A stretch of 19,800 nt of DNA from an uncultured Collinsella sp. Lineage in GTDB: Bacteria; Actinomycetota; Coriobacteriia; Coriobacteriales; Coriobacteriaceae. Shown here one piece after another: positions 1 through 7,212 of this stretch. The position numbers and the translations under genes were made by a program. Each line of letters opens with the position of its first letter. Position 1 is the stretch's first letter. The DNA is taken from assembly GCA_900550785.1 (NCBI GenBank), contig URTL01000022.1, positions 1 through 19,800 on the forward strand. Direction: 5' to 3'. The notes beneath the pieces are model-generated. The model saw only the letters and a list, made by a program, of their open reading frames with translations. It had not been told where the DNA came from and searched no databases.

Positions 1-491
1 CCGGAGCCGTTCTTGCCGTTCGTGTCATAGCCCTCGACGATGCCACCGATCAAGAAGCTCGGATCCAGACCCATGCGGTCGAGCATGGTGGCGCACATCG
101 AAGACGTGGTGGTCTTGCCATGCGTGCCGGCAACAGCGACGGTGGTGTAGCCGTGGCCCAAAGCAGAGAGCATCTTGGCACGGGGCCACACGGGAATACC
201 AAGCTCGCGAGCGCGCACGAGTTCAGGGTTGGACTCCGGAATAGCGGTGGAGACAACAACCACGTCGGGCTTGACCTCGTCGATCGTGGCGGCCTCATGG
301 CCCACATGCACCTTCACACCAGCGCGGGTAAGCTGGCGGATATAACGTGACGTCTTAAGGTCGGAGCCGGTAACGGCATAACCGCGCTCGTGAAGAACGA
401 GGGCGATGCCGCTCATGCCGGCGCCGCCGATACCGATAAAGTGGGCGCTCTTAAACTCGGGCGCGGAGGTTGCAGTCTGGGAATCAGCCAT
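1..491 (-). CDS. murC: UDP-N-acetylmuramate--L-alanine ligase MurC, 5' part only
   Basis: MurC adds L-alanine to UDP-MurNAc with ATP hydrolysis, the first amino-acid step of cytoplasmic peptidoglycan precursor synthesis. Seen: the reading frame runs off the window edge after about 163 codons. It has the N-terminal Rossmann-type motif HFIGIGGAGMSGIA (about residues 17-30), a conserved VVVVSTAIP segment near 77-85, and the Mur-ligase P-loop GTHGKTTTS at about 122-130. A histidine at the third P-loop position is typical of MurC, whereas MurD and MurE usually have N there. The ATG at 491 is preceded by AAGGAG at a normal distance. The gene follows murG after a 97-bp spacer and is the last dcw gene visible. 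The C-terminal ligase domain lies outside the window, so its integrity cannot be judged. Confidence 0.96.
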   Translation of the reverse strand, partial: MADSQTATSAPEFKSAHFIGIGGAGMSGIALVLHERGYAVTGSDLKTSRYIRQLTRAGVKVHVGHEAATIDEVKPDVVVVSTAIPESNPELVRARELGIPVWPRAKMLSALGHGYTTVAVAGTHGKTTTSSMCATMLDRMGLDPSFLIGGIVEGYDTNGKNGS

Positions 492-588
492 GTGCTCGTG
501 TACTCCTTGCGTAAACACTGCCTGTAACCCGTTAACTGTACCGCACCTACCGCATCAGCGCGAGGGCGACCGACGATATCCCGTCTAA

Positions 589-1704
589 CTAACGCAAACC
601 CTCTACCGTATCCGCCAGAAGAGCGGCGGCCCTATCCTGAGCCAGACCACGCGCCGCCTGACGCATGGCGTCGCGTGCCGCCGCGTCATCGACCAGGTGC
701 AGCAGCTCATCGGCAAAGGCAGAACCGTCGATATCGGCATCGGCGCAGAGCACGCCGGCCCCGGCGTCGACCAGATAACGAGCATTGGTGGTTTGGTGGT
801 CGGCCGTCGCATGCGGATACGGCACGAGCACCGAGGGCACGGCGAGCGCAGCGATCTCGGCCACGCTCGATGCGCCCGAACGCGAGAGCACCAAATCGGC
901 AGCAGCCAGCATATCGCCCATGTTGTCGATGTAAGGCTGGACGCGGTAACGCTTCGCTTCCTCGGGCGTCAGCGCCAAAGCGCGCTCGGTCTCCTCAAAG
1001 CCGTCGGCACCCGTCGAATGCAACACATAGAGGTTCTTGCGCGAAAGCAGCTCGTTTTTGAGCGAAACCACGCGCTCGTTGAGGTGCTGGGCGCCAAGTG
1101 AACCGCCAAAGACGAGCAGCAGCGTAGCGTCCTCGGGAACGCCAAGTGCCTTGCGGCCGCGAGCGCGATCGCCCTCGATCACCGAGCGACGTACGGGGTT
1201 GCCGGTCATGAGCACGTGGTCAGGGTCACCTTCGCGCTCAAAGACCGAACGCGCTGCCGGCACCGAGATGCACACGCGGGCGGCGTGGGAGTTCATCATC
1301 TTGTTGGCCAGGCCCGGAACAGAGTTCTGCTCATGCAGCAGATACGGAACGCCCGCGCCCTTGCACCACCCCAGCAGCGGAACCTCGACATAGGCACCAA
1401 AACCAATGGCGGCATCGGGCTTGCCGACCTTTGAGAAATGACTGGCGAGCGCACGCTTGGCTTTGTAGACACGCCACAGCGAGGTCAGCGCCGTCCAAGG
1501 ACGGGAGCGGTCGAAGCCCGTGACCGTAATGGGCACAAAATCAAACCCAGCCTCGGGGACCAGACGACCCTCGAGCTTGCGCGACTGGCCCACGAACACA
1601 ACGTGGTGGCCACGGTCACGCAGCTCTTCGGCCAAGGCGAGCGCGGGGTTGATGTGTCCTGCCGTGCCGCCGGCTGCAATAGCAACGGTCATTTTATCGG
1701 TCAT
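589..1704 (-). CDS. murG: UDP-GlcNAc:lipid I N-acetylglucosaminyltransferase MurG
   Basis: MurG transfers GlcNAc from UDP-GlcNAc to lipid I on the inner face of the membrane, giving lipid II. Seen: 371 residues, a normal family length. The N-terminal glycine loop GGTAGHINPAL lies at about 12-22. Mid-protein there are GNPVR and a second glycine loop GGSLGAQHLN. The C-terminal donor-binding signature includes SRSGASSVAEIAALAVP followed by HATADHQTTNA, as expected for a GT-B MurG. I chose the ATG at 1704 because AAGGGA lies 5 bases upstream. A GTG at 1722 would add six residues and would put that ribosome site inside the gene; an ATG at 1692 is a weaker alternative. The start overlaps the 3' end of ftsW by 11 bases, which suggests translational coupling. 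Confidence 0.97.
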   Translation of the reverse strand: MTDKMTVAIAAGGTAGHINPALALAEELRDRGHHVVFVGQSRKLEGRLVPEAGFDFVPITVTGFDRSRPWTALTSLWRVYKAKRALASHFSKVGKPDAAIGFGAYVEVPLLGWCKGAGVPYLLHEQNSVPGLANKMMNSHAARVCISVPAARSVFEREGDPDHVLMTGNPVRRSVIEGDRARGRKALGVPEDATLLLVFGGSLGAQHLNERVVSLKNELLSRKNLYVLHSTGADGFEETERALALTPEEAKRYRVQPYIDNMGDMLAAADLVLSRSGASSVAEIAALAVPSVLVPYPHATADHQTTNARYLVDAGAGVLCADADIDGSAFADELLHLVDDAAARDAMRQAARGLAQDRAAALLADTVEGLR

Positions 1705-3214
1705 GGTAGTCCCTTCGTACACGCGGTCCCTGGTCGTCGGTACGCAGACGCGCCGACGGGTCCGAGTTCAAATCGATTCGATTATATCCGCCGCCCGCAT
1801 TGCGAGGAGTGGGGCGCTGAGGACGACCTTGCGGCACCGTTCGCTGACGCGGGCGGGCTGCCGGCTCGGTCGCAGAGCCATCCAGGACGGTAAAACCGTT
1901 ACTCGAAGATCGCTCGCCGCGCACGTGGGGCAAGCCGGCGGTACTCTCATCCATAACGGCAAAGCTCTCACGGCGGCGGTCATACTCATCGCGGCGGGCG
2001 CTCTCGTACGAAACGCGCAGGATCAACCCGGCAAGCATGAGCGACACAATAATCGACGAACCGCCGTAGCTAATAAACGGCAACGGTTTGCCCGTCATGG
2101 GAAACACGTTGAGGATGCCCAGCGCGTTAATCAAAAACTGCACCGCGAGAATGACCGCGGAGCCAGACGCCATAAGCGCGCCCCGACGATCGGTCGCCTG
2201 CTCGGCAATGCGAAACGCCGAGTAGATCAGAATCGCAAACACCAAGAAGAACAGCACGGTTCCGACAAAACCAACTTCCTCGCCAATGATGGCCAGGATG
2301 TAGTCATTGTGCGCCTCGGGCAGATACGAGTACTTCATGGTTGAGTTGCCGATGCCACGGCCGAACAGACCGCCCGAGGCAAAGGCCATGATGGCAAGCG
2401 TGGCCTGATAGCCGTCACCATACTCGTCGGCCCAAGGGTTCAAGGCAACCTGAATACGCACCATACGGTACGGCTCTGCGACAAGCGCAATCACGATCAC
2501 GAGAATGCCGAAGATTAGCACGCCGATGATAAATCTGGGGTCGAGACCCGCAAACAACGCCATGCACATGAGGGTCAACAGGATGATCAGGACAGTACCG
2601 AAATCGGGCTGGATAAAGATCAGAAAGAGCGAAATGCCCAGGTAGATGCCCATCTTGCGAAGGAATTCGTTGATGTTGCCACCGGGCGAAAAGAAGCGAT
2701 CAAGCATGATGGCCGAATACGCAATGGCAAATGGCTTTAAAAACTCGGAAGGCTGGAACTGAATACCGGCGATGTTGAGCCAGCGCGTGGCGCCGCGGCT
2801 GCCGCTGCCCACCAAGAACACCAGAAGCAGTAGCCCTATCATGCCGATAAGGAAGATCCTGAGCACATCCTCCCCAAACCAGCTGTCCGGCAAAACGCGC
2901 ACGATGGCAACCATAGCCAGCACGCCAACTCCGGCAAACGCGGCTTGTCGAAACAGAAAAAACGTCGCCGAGCCATTCTCGTGCAGCGCCTCGACCGAAG
3001 ACGCCGAGTACACCATCAGCAGGCCAAAGCATACCAAGGTAAACAAGCAGGCCATGAATATCAAACGGGGGCGCATGATACGGGCGGGAACGCCGGCAAT
3101 ATAGCGTTCGCTAAACGACTGCCCGCCGCGGCTGGAACGCGGTGTGGTGCGACGTGAGGAAGCACGGTCCGAGTCGGGCCTCCTCATACCTTGTCGGGGG
3201 CTCTCCTCTCTCAC
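1694..3214 (-). CDS. ftsW: Septal peptidoglycan polymerase FtsW (SEDS family)
   Basis: FtsW is an integral-membrane glycosyltransferase that polymerises lipid II at the division site with its partner class B PBP (FtsI). Seen: 506 residues with a basic cytoplasmic N-tail (about 1-48), about ten hydrophobic segments between 49 and 401, and the SEDS signature near 369-387 (NVFPMTGKPLPFISYGGSS). The loop LPEAHND (298-304) carries the aspartate matching the putative catalytic Asp of E. coli FtsW. Conserved QPDFGT (202-207) and IGEEVGF (310-316) are also present. The C-tail (about 402-506) is long, rich in Arg, Pro and Ser, and predicted by eye to be disordered. The start is GTG at 3214 with AGGGG 5 bases upstream, 8 bases after the murD stop. 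An ATG at 3187 would remove nine residues but has a poorer ribosome site. RodA is the main alternative; the dcw location favours FtsW. Confidence 0.95.
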   Translation of the reverse strand: MREESPRQGMRRPDSDRASSRRTTPRSSRGGQSFSERYIAGVPARIMRPRLIFMACLFTLVCFGLLMVYSASSVEALHENGSATFFLFRQAAFAGVGVLAMVAIVRVLPDSWFGEDVLRIFLIGMIGLLLLVFLVGSGSRGATRWLNIAGIQFQPSEFLKPFAIAYSAIMLDRFFSPGGNINEFLRKMGIYLGISLFLIFIQPDFGTVLIILLTLMCMALFAGLDPRFIIGVLIFGILVIVIALVAEPYRMVRIQVALNPWADEYGDGYQATLAIMAFASGGLFGRGIGNSTMKYSYLPEAHNDYILAIIGEEVGFVGTVLFFLVFAILIYSAFRIAEQATDRRGALMASGSAVILAVQFLINALGILNVFPMTGKPLPFISYGGSSIIVSLMLAGLILRVSYESARRDEYDRRRESFAVMDESTAGLPHVRGERSSSNGFTVLDGSATEPAARPRQRTVPQGRPQRPTPRNAGGGYNRIDLNSDPSARLRTDDQGPRVRRDYHDR

Positions 3215-3222
3215 CGCAACCC

Positions 3223-4629
3223 CTATTCCATTTGTGATTTCGCTGTAGCGGCAAGCTGAGCCACGTAGTCCTTAAACACGCGGCCGCGCTCCTCATAGCC
3301 CGAGAACTCATCGAACGAAGAGCAGGCAGGAGAAAGTAAGATCACGTCACCACGGCTCGAAAGCGAACGGGCAACGTCCACGGCGTCGCGCAGGTCATCC
3401 GCCTGGGCGATATCCACATCGCCATCGACATCAGCCTCGTCCATAGCGGCGGTGAAGCGCTCGCGCGCATCGCCAAAGCAGACGACCGAGCGCACGTTGT
3501 CCATAACGACGCGCGCGAAGTCCGTGAGCGGAGTGCCCTTATCGTGGCCGCCGAGCAGCAAGATCACGTCGTCATCGGGAAATGCCGTCAGTGCCTTCTC
3601 GACCGCATCGGTGTTAGTCGCCTTGGAATCGTTGACGTAGCGCACGCCGTCAATCTCGCCACACGGCTCCACGCGGTGCTCGAGCGGCTGGAACGAGGCA
3701 AGACCGCGGCAGACACCATCGACATCGGCACCGACCGCCAAGGCAGCCGTGGCAGCGCACAGGGCATTGATAACATTGTGATGGCCCGAGATCTTGAGCT
3801 CGGATGTAGCGATGAGCGGGGTCTCGACGCCCTTCAGACGCACGATCATCTTGCCATCGCGCACAAAGGCGGCATCCTCGCCCTCAGGCTCGTCAAAGGC
3901 AACCTTGCAGATGCGACGACCCGGCGTGTAGATGTACTCATCGAACTCGTGAATGCCGGCGTCTTCGACGTCGACAACCACCAGATCGTCATCGACCATA
4001 TTGTCAAACAGTTTGATCTTGGCAAGCGCATAGTTCTTATGGCTCTTATGCCAGCCCAAGTGGTCGGGAGTGATGTTGAGCAGCACCGCCACGCGAGGAT
4101 GAAGCTCGGCGGTCGTAGCAATCTGATAACTCGACAGCTCGGCCACAAACCACTCATTATGTGCGCGGCCGTCGATCTCGTTCACGGGCGGCTCACCGAT
4201 ATTGCCGACGGCCACGCTGGCTTCACCGGCGGCCTTGAGCAGATAATCAGTCAGCGACGTGGTAGTTGTCTTGCCGTTGGTGCCCGTGATGGCAATCCAG
4301 TTATCGGGCGACAGGCGATAGGCAAACTCGGGCTCACCCATAATCTGGGCGGCATGCTCGCGCCCGGCCTTAAAGAAGCCCGAGAACTCCGAGATGCCCG
4401 GGCACGTCACGCATACGTCATAGGCGCCCTCGACCTGTTCGGTCCCATAGACAAACGACGCACCAGCAGCCTCGAGCGCACGCGTGGCGTCATTGGGCTC
4501 AGAGGTGCCGCCGCCATACACGGTAACGGCGCTTACGCGCTCGGGATGTGCCAGCGCCCAGCGGGCGACATCGAGACCGGATTTGCCCTGACCCAAAACG
4601 AGCAGGCTAAAGACATCAGCAAGAGGCAT
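3223..4629 (-). CDS. murD: UDP-N-acetylmuramoyl-L-alanine--D-glutamate ligase MurD
   Basis: MurD adds D-glutamate to UDP-MurNAc-L-Ala in the cytoplasm. Seen: 468 residues. The N-terminal dinucleotide-like fold begins with VLGQGKSGLDVARW (about 11-24). The ATP-binding loop is GTNGKTTTT at 116-124. The central domain has LNITPDHLGWH, and the C-terminal domain has YVNDSKATNTDAV, LLLGGHDKGTPL and SPACSSFDEFSGYEERG. These last motifs separate MurD from MurC, MurE and MurF. The ATG at 4629 follows the mraY stop by 9 bases. Its upstream sequence (GGGATAGTGG) is only a modest ribosome site, so translation may depend on coupling to mraY. The stop is 8 bases before the ftsW start. Confidence 0.97.
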   Translation of the reverse strand: MPLADVFSLLVLGQGKSGLDVARWALAHPERVSAVTVYGGGTSEPNDATRALEAAGASFVYGTEQVEGAYDVCVTCPGISEFSGFFKAGREHAAQIMGEPEFAYRLSPDNWIAITGTNGKTTTTSLTDYLLKAAGEASVAVGNIGEPPVNEIDGRAHNEWFVAELSSYQIATTAELHPRVAVLLNITPDHLGWHKSHKNYALAKIKLFDNMVDDDLVVVDVEDAGIHEFDEYIYTPGRRICKVAFDEPEGEDAAFVRDGKMIVRLKGVETPLIATSELKISGHHNVINALCAATAALAVGADVDGVCRGLASFQPLEHRVEPCGEIDGVRYVNDSKATNTDAVEKALTAFPDDDVILLLGGHDKGTPLTDFARVVMDNVRSVVCFGDARERFTAAMDEADVDGDVDIAQADDLRDAVDVARSLSSRGDVILLSPACSSFDEFSGYEERGRVFKDYVAQLAATAKSQME

Positions 4630-4638
4630 GAAAGACCA

Positions 4639-5658
4639 CTATCCCAACTGGAAGAACAAAGCAAGGCCAACGGCACCAAAGGCCGCAGCGATAATCCAAA
4701 AACGGATGACGACCTTGGTCTCGGCCCAGCCCTTCTTTTCGAAATGATGATGGATGGGCGCCATAAGGAAGACGCGCTTGTGCGTAAAGTGGAAGTAGAC
4801 AACCTGAATCATGACCGACAGGGTCTCAACGATAAACAGGCCGCCGATGATGAGGGAGACGACCTCGGTGTTGGTCATGATGGACGTGCAGGCAAACGCG
4901 GCGCCCAGGGCAAGCGAGCCGGTATCGCCCATAAAGATGCTCGCCGGATAGCAGTTGAACCACAGAAAGCCCAAGCAGGCACCGGCACACGCGGTGCAGA
5001 AGATGGACAGGTTCACGTCTCCGTGCAAAAACGCCATGGCAGCCATGGCGAGCATGGCAATCATGGAGGTGCCGCCGGCAAGACCGTCAAGGCCATCGGT
5101 CAGGTTCACGGCATTAGAAAGACCGGCGATCATCAGCCAGCAAAAGACAATGTAGAGCCACGGGAACGAAAGGCCGCAGATGGTGGTCGAAAGCACGCCA
5201 AGGTCAATCGTCAGGCCGCCGGGAAAACGAATCTCGGGGGCGACGCCGCACCAGTTGACGGCAAGTACCGTAAAGGTGACACAGATAATGGTTAGGCCGA
5301 TCATCTTGGCATGAGGCGTCAGACCGAGCGAGCGCCCATGCGTAACGGAGGTCAGGTCGTCGATCAGGCCCAGCACGCCGGTCGCCAGCGTGGCGAGCAG
5401 CACGAGCACGAGCTCGGTGGTGAGCTTGCCCATCAGCAGGCAGGTCAGCGAAATCGCGACGAGAATGACAACGCCACCCATGGTGGGCGTTCCCTGCTTA
5501 ACCAAATGACGCTTGGGGCCGTCGGCACGAACCTGCTGGCCGATACCCTCGACCTTGAGCAGCTTGATCCACCACGGCATGAGCAGCAGCGCAATGGCAG
5601 CGGCGATGCCAAGCCCCAAAAAAGCCTGATACGTTGGATACGAGGGATTGCCGAACAT
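4639..5658 (-). CDS. mraY: Phospho-N-acetylmuramoyl-pentapeptide-transferase MraY
   Basis: MraY moves phospho-MurNAc-pentapeptide from UDP to undecaprenyl phosphate, making lipid I; it is the first membrane step of the pathway. Seen: 339 residues, highly hydrophobic, with about ten membrane segments. Family motifs occur in order: GTPTMGG (56-62), the Asp pair in LIDDL (D100, D101), NAVNLTDGLDGLAGG (182-196), FMGDTGSL (242-249) and the histidine triad loop APIHHHFE (300-307). The aspartates and histidines that bind Mg2+ and UDP in known MraY proteins are all present. The ATG at 5658 lies 3 bases after the murF stop, with AAGG inside the 3' end of murF. Confidence 0.98.
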   Translation of the reverse strand: MFGNPSYPTYQAFLGLGIAAAIALLLMPWWIKLLKVEGIGQQVRADGPKRHLVKQGTPTMGGVVILVAISLTCLLMGKLTTELVLVLLATLATGVLGLIDDLTSVTHGRSLGLTPHAKMIGLTIICVTFTVLAVNWCGVAPEIRFPGGLTIDLGVLSTTICGLSFPWLYIVFCWLMIAGLSNAVNLTDGLDGLAGGTSMIAMLAMAAMAFLHGDVNLSIFCTACAGACLGFLWFNCYPASIFMGDTGSLALGAAFACTSIMTNTEVVSLIIGGLFIVETLSVMIQVVYFHFTHKRVFLMAPIHHHFEKKGWAETKVVIRFWIIAAAFGAVGLALFFQLG

Positions 5659-5661
5659 GGG

Positions 5662-7086
5662 CTAGCACACACCTTCCACAAAGCGGTCGAGCTCAACAAA
5701 GCGGGAACCCTTGACCAGTACAACATCATGTTTTTCAAGCGCGCCGCCCATGCGGTCGAGCACCTGCTGATAATCGGAGAACACCTGGATGCGGTCCTCG
5801 TCCATGCCCATCATGCGCGCGGCATCGGCCATAAGCTGGGCCAGCTCACCACCCACGCACGCCAGCATGTCGAGCTTCTTGGCGGCGGCATAGGCGCCCA
5901 CGAGCTCATGCATGCGAGGAGCCTCATCGCCCATCTCGCCCATCTCGCCCAGGATCGCCATGCGAGACCCCGTGCACGAAAGCGAGCACAGTAGATCGAG
6001 GCCAGCAGCCATGGATTCGGCACTGGCGTTATAGGAATCGTCGATGACGCGGGCACCGCTCTTGGCGCGCTTGATCTCCTGGCGGTGACCGGTGATCGTG
6101 AGGCCCCTAAAAGCAGCATCGATCTGCTCGGGCGTCACGCCCAGGCGATAGGAAACCGCGGCGGCCTTAACGGCATTAGGAACGGACTGCACGCCGGGGA
6201 TGGCAAGCATGGTATCGATCGTCTCACCCTGGCCAAAATCGAGCGTAAAGACCGGACGGCCCTCGTCATCAACACGAATGTCGCGGCCACGGACCTCATC
6301 ATCGTCCGAGACGCCGGCCAGCATCACGTCGATACCAGCAGGCTGGGCGAACGTATCGCGAATGAACGGTGTATAGTCGTCCTCGCCGCCCAAAACCAGC
6401 AGCGGCAAGAAGTCGCCGGCGGCGCACATACCCTGGACAATCTCGGCCTTAGCGCGGGCGATGTTCTCGCGGCTGCCCAAAATGCCGATATGAGAGGTAC
6501 CAATCTTGCTCACGATGGCAAGGTTGGGATTGGCGGACTGGGACAGGCGCTCAATCTCGTGGAAATGGTTCATGCCCATCTCGAGCACCAGGACCTCGGT
6601 ATCGGCCGGAGCGGAAAGCACCGTGAGCGGCATGCCGATCAGGTTATTGAAATTGCCCTTGGTGGCCCAGACACGATAGCGCTTGGCGAGCACGGCGGCG
6701 AGCACGTCCTTGGTCGTCGTCTTGCCGATGGAACCGGTAATACCAACGACCAGGCAGCCAAGCTCCAGGCGATACGCGTGCGCCAAACGCAGCAGAAACT
6801 CCTCGGGATCATCGGTCAGCAAGATGGCACAGCCCTTGTCCTGCGCCAGCAAGACCAGCTCGGCCTCGGGCTCACGCGTCATCACGACGGCGCCGGCACC
6901 CGACTGGACGGCACGGGAAGCAAAATCATTGCCGTCGACGTTTTCACCGGGAAAGGCGACGAAAATCGTCCCTTCCTCGACCTGGCGCGAGTCGATAACG
7001 CACCCGCGGCATACCCGATCGGCTTCTCCCGTCACGGTTCGGGCCCCTGTTGCGGCCGCGAGGTTGTTGACGGCGATCTCTATCAT
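5662..7086 (-). CDS. murF: UDP-MurNAc-tripeptide--D-alanyl-D-alanine ligase MurF
   Basis: MurF joins D-Ala-D-Ala to the UDP-MurNAc-tripeptide, completing the cytoplasmic precursor. Seen: 474 residues. The N-terminal domain has the MurE/MurF motif DSRQVEEGTIFVAFPGE (32-48). The P-loop GITGSIGKTTTKDVL (115-129) has serine after glycine, as in MurF, where MurE usually has TN. Further on are VLEMGMNHFHEIERL, DDSYNASAESMAAGL and KGSRFVELDRFVE, all MurF-type; the proline/glycine usually found after MGMNH is replaced by FH. The ATG at 7086 has GGGGAG 5 bases upstream. It is the first gene after a 126-bp gap behind ftsI, at the place where murE normally stands, so it may have its own promoter. A murE identity is less likely because the MurE substrate motif DNPR is not seen. 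Confidence 0.95.
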   Translation of the reverse strand: MIEIAVNNLAAATGARTVTGEADRVCRGCVIDSRQVEEGTIFVAFPGENVDGNDFASRAVQSGAGAVVMTREPEAELVLLAQDKGCAILLTDDPEEFLLRLAHAYRLELGCLVVGITGSIGKTTTKDVLAAVLAKRYRVWATKGNFNNLIGMPLTVLSAPADTEVLVLEMGMNHFHEIERLSQSANPNLAIVSKIGTSHIGILGSRENIARAKAEIVQGMCAAGDFLPLLVLGGEDDYTPFIRDTFAQPAGIDVMLAGVSDDDEVRGRDIRVDDEGRPVFTLDFGQGETIDTMLAIPGVQSVPNAVKAAAVSYRLGVTPEQIDAAFRGLTITGHRQEIKRAKSGARVIDDSYNASAESMAAGLDLLCSLSCTGSRMAILGEMGEMGDEAPRMHELVGAYAAAKKLDMLACVGGELAQLMADAARMMGMDEDRIQVFSDYQQVLDRMGGALEKHDVVLVKGSRFVELDRFVEGVC

Positions 7087-7212
7087 TGCAGCTCCCCTGT
7101 AAACCTAATAATGCTATCGGCGTATTGTATCCCAGCGCCGCACATGCGTGGTGCAGGGCATGTGAACACCCTCATATGGGACAACAAACCACGCCCCAAA
7201 GATTGTAACCCC
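7087..7212 (-). promoter_or_regulatory. ftsI-murF spacer with possible murF promoter and a dyad
   Basis: This 126-bp spacer interrupts an otherwise nearly continuous operon. On the minus strand it carries a TATA-like hexamer TACAAT (plus 7125-7130) about 40 bases before the murF ATG; no good -35 is found at the usual distance. Upstream is a perfect inverted repeat, CACATGC (7141-7147) and GCATGTG (7158-7164) with a 10-base loop. A dyad just upstream of a weak -10 would fit an activator or repressor site, but this is inference. No remnant of murE is readable in any frame. Confidence 0.35.

Noticed and set aside
3544..5295. A 583-codon open frame on the plus strand opposite murD and mraY
   Set aside because: It overlaps two certain genes in full, has no ribosome site, and its residues (many Asp, Gly, His, Arg) are what antisense reading of GC-rich codons gives.
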